Shown here one piece after another: positions 4,763 through 5,839 of a DNA stretch of 5,839 nt. The DNA comes from JBICHM01 sp043101835. GTDB lineage: Bacteria; Planctomycetota; Phycisphaerae; Phycisphaerales; UBA1924. The notes under the pieces are model-generated. The model made no database searches and was not told the DNA's origin. It worked only from the letters and a program-made list of their open reading frames with translations. The translations under genes and the position numbers were made by a program. Within the stretch, counting starts at the first letter, position 1. Every line of letters begins with the position of its first letter. The stretch spans positions 1 through 5,839 of the forward strand of contig JBICHM010000095.1 of assembly GCA_043101835.1 (NCBI GenBank), in the 5' to 3' direction.

Positions 4763-5839
4763 GTCCGCCTCCCGCGCGCAGCACCAGCGCGCCGACAACC
4801 AGCCCCAGCCCGATCAGGCCGCCCCCGAGCGCCGCCCCGCGCCAGACAAGCGACGAAGCGCCCGACACCGCCCCCGACACCGTCTCCTGCGCAATCGCGC
4901 GCGCCTCGGTCACCACGTGTTCCCGTTCGCCGGTGATCGCCGCGATCGTCTCGAGGCGCTGCCGCTCCACATCCTCGAGGATGCGCGCCCGCTCCGACGC
5001 CACCAGCGCCGCCGCGTCCGCCATCGCCGCCTCACGCTCGCGCGTGATCCCCGCCAGCACCTGGTCGCGCTCGTCGCGCAGCACGAGCATCGCATTGTCC
5101 AGCATCGCGTCGATCGCCTCGAGCGCCGCCTCGCGCTGCGCCGTCGCCTCCGCCGACGCCGCCGCGACCGCCGCGTCGCGCTCCTCCTCCACCATCTCCG
5201 GCACGCCCTCCAGCGACACCGCCATCCGATCGAGATTCTCCTCCATCCCCTCAAACCGGCCGAGGCGAAGCTCCTCCCGCAACACCGCCGCGTTCTGCAG
5301 CACGCTCAACTCCGCCTGCCAGGCCAGCTGCTTCGGCAGAAACTCCGTCAGGAACGGCAGCTGCGCCGTCAGGAGCGCGGCCCGTCGGTCCAGCGTGCCC
5401 ACCGCCTCGAACGCCGAGCCCGAACGCAGCCCCGTCGTCTCCGCGAACGCCGCCGCGATCGAGGTCCGGCGCAGCTGCCGACCCTCCAGCGGGTTGTTCT
5501 GCGCAAACCGGTTCACCAGCGTCTTCGCCTCCTCGAACCGCTCATGCGATCCGACCGCCCGAATCACCTCCTCGGTGCGCTCCAGCACCGACGCCGTCGC
5601 CGTCGCCGCGATCAGCTGATCCGCCCCGAAGTACGTCGCCCCGGCCTCCGACGCCGCAAACACGCGCATCTGCGTCGCCAGCACCCACATGTCCAGCAGC
5701 GACACCAGCGGATCCGCCCGAAACGCCGCGTCGTGCACCATGTTCACCGCACGGATCTTCCAGATCAGCGCGTTCTCATCGACGCGCCGGTCGTCGCTCA
5801 GCAGCCGGATCGAGTTCGACGCCGTCTCGATCTCACCCG
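4755..5839 (-). CDS. Uncharacterised coiled-coil protein with one C-terminal membrane segment (N-terminus beyond window)
   Basis: The frame is open to the window edge, giving 360 visible residues starting GEIETASNSIRLLSDD; the true start lies outside. I do not recognise the family. Visible residues about 20-190 are helical and hydrophobic-patterned, with KIRAVNMVHDAAFRADPLVSLLDMWVLATQM (28-58) as the most distinctive block. Residues about 195-325 form a long charged coiled coil rich in E, A and R, in which ER or QR pairs recur at 11- and 15-residue steps. Residues about 333-354 are a single transmembrane helix, glycine-rich with two GxxxG spacings (GGLIG and GLVVG), followed by RAGGGRG. The positive tail suggests that the C-terminus is cytoplasmic, which would put the coiled coil outside the membrane, but the missing N-terminus could change this. 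It is coupled to the GNAT gene by an 8-base overlap. A role in envelope structure or as a scaffold is only a guess. Confidence 0.75.
   Translation of the reverse strand, partial: GEIETASNSIRLLSDDRRVDENALIWKIRAVNMVHDAAFRADPLVSLLDMWVLATQMRVFAASEAGATYFGADQLIAATATASVLERTEEVIRAVGSHERFEEAKTLVNRFAQNNPLEGRQLRRTSIAAAFAETTGLRSGSAFEAVGTLDRRAALLTAQLPFLTEFLPKQLAWQAELSVLQNAAVLREELRLGRFEGMEENLDRMAVSLEGVPEMVEEERDAAVAAASAEATAQREAALEAIDAMLDNAMLVLRDERDQVLAGITREREAAMADAAALVASERARILEDVERQRLETIAAITGEREHVVTEARAIAQETVSGAVSGASSLVWRGAALGGGLIGLGLVVGALVLRAGGGRG
4768..4773 (-). promoter_or_regulatory. Ribosome binding site for the GNAT gene
   Basis: GGGAGG on the minus strand lies 5 bases before the GTG at 4762, inside the last codons (GGGRG) of the upstream gene. 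It decides for the GTG start over the TTG at 4798. Confidence 0.65.

Noticed and set aside
4799..5254. Arginine/tryptophan-rich minus-strand frame inside the coiled-coil gene
   Set aside because: It is a frame-shifted image of the repetitive E/A/R codons of the real gene.

Overview
This is a GC-rich (about two thirds G+C by eye), almost fully coding bacterial window. It is dominated by a complete-looking arsenic detoxification operon on the minus strand. I can only guess the lineage. The high GC, the thioredoxin-type ArsC proteins, the Acr3 pump and the cysteine-rich ArsR/ArsM would fit Planctomycetota or another GC-rich environmental group, but no marker gene is present to decide.

Arsenic operon (3342 down to 1, minus strand). 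A promoter (TTGACG, 17 bp, AATACT) and a perfect 7-bp-arm inverted repeat sit directly on the arsR start codon. The genes follow in the order arsR, arsC (copy 2), acr3, arsM, arsC (copy 1, cut by the window edge). Every junction overlaps by 1 to 11 bases, so the five genes look like one translationally coupled unit. As a pathway, ArsR senses As(III) and releases the promoter, two ArsC reductases convert As(V) to As(III), Acr3 exports As(III), and ArsM methylates As(III) to organic forms. The spacing of the promoter suggests that arsR is translated from a leaderless mRNA and that the operator covers the -10 box, the transcription start and the start codon together.

Middle (3379-4293). Upstream of the ars promoter lies a minus-strand SnoaL/NTF2-like gene. 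It is followed by an 8-bp-stem hairpin that may separate it from the ars operon. A VOC-fold gene diverges from it on the plus strand. Neither has a specific function I can read from sequence, and the VOC protein lacks the features of the C-As lyase ArsI.

Right end (4280-5839, minus strand). A long, largely alpha-helical protein with an extended coiled coil and one C-terminal membrane segment runs in from beyond the window edge. It overlaps by 8 bases a GNAT acetyltransferase with a strong ribosome binding site and a GTG start. The 3' end of the GNAT gene overlaps the convergent VOC gene by 14 bases.

No tRNA, rRNA, CRISPR array, insertion sequence or attachment site was seen. No gene-free stretch exceeds about 105 bases.
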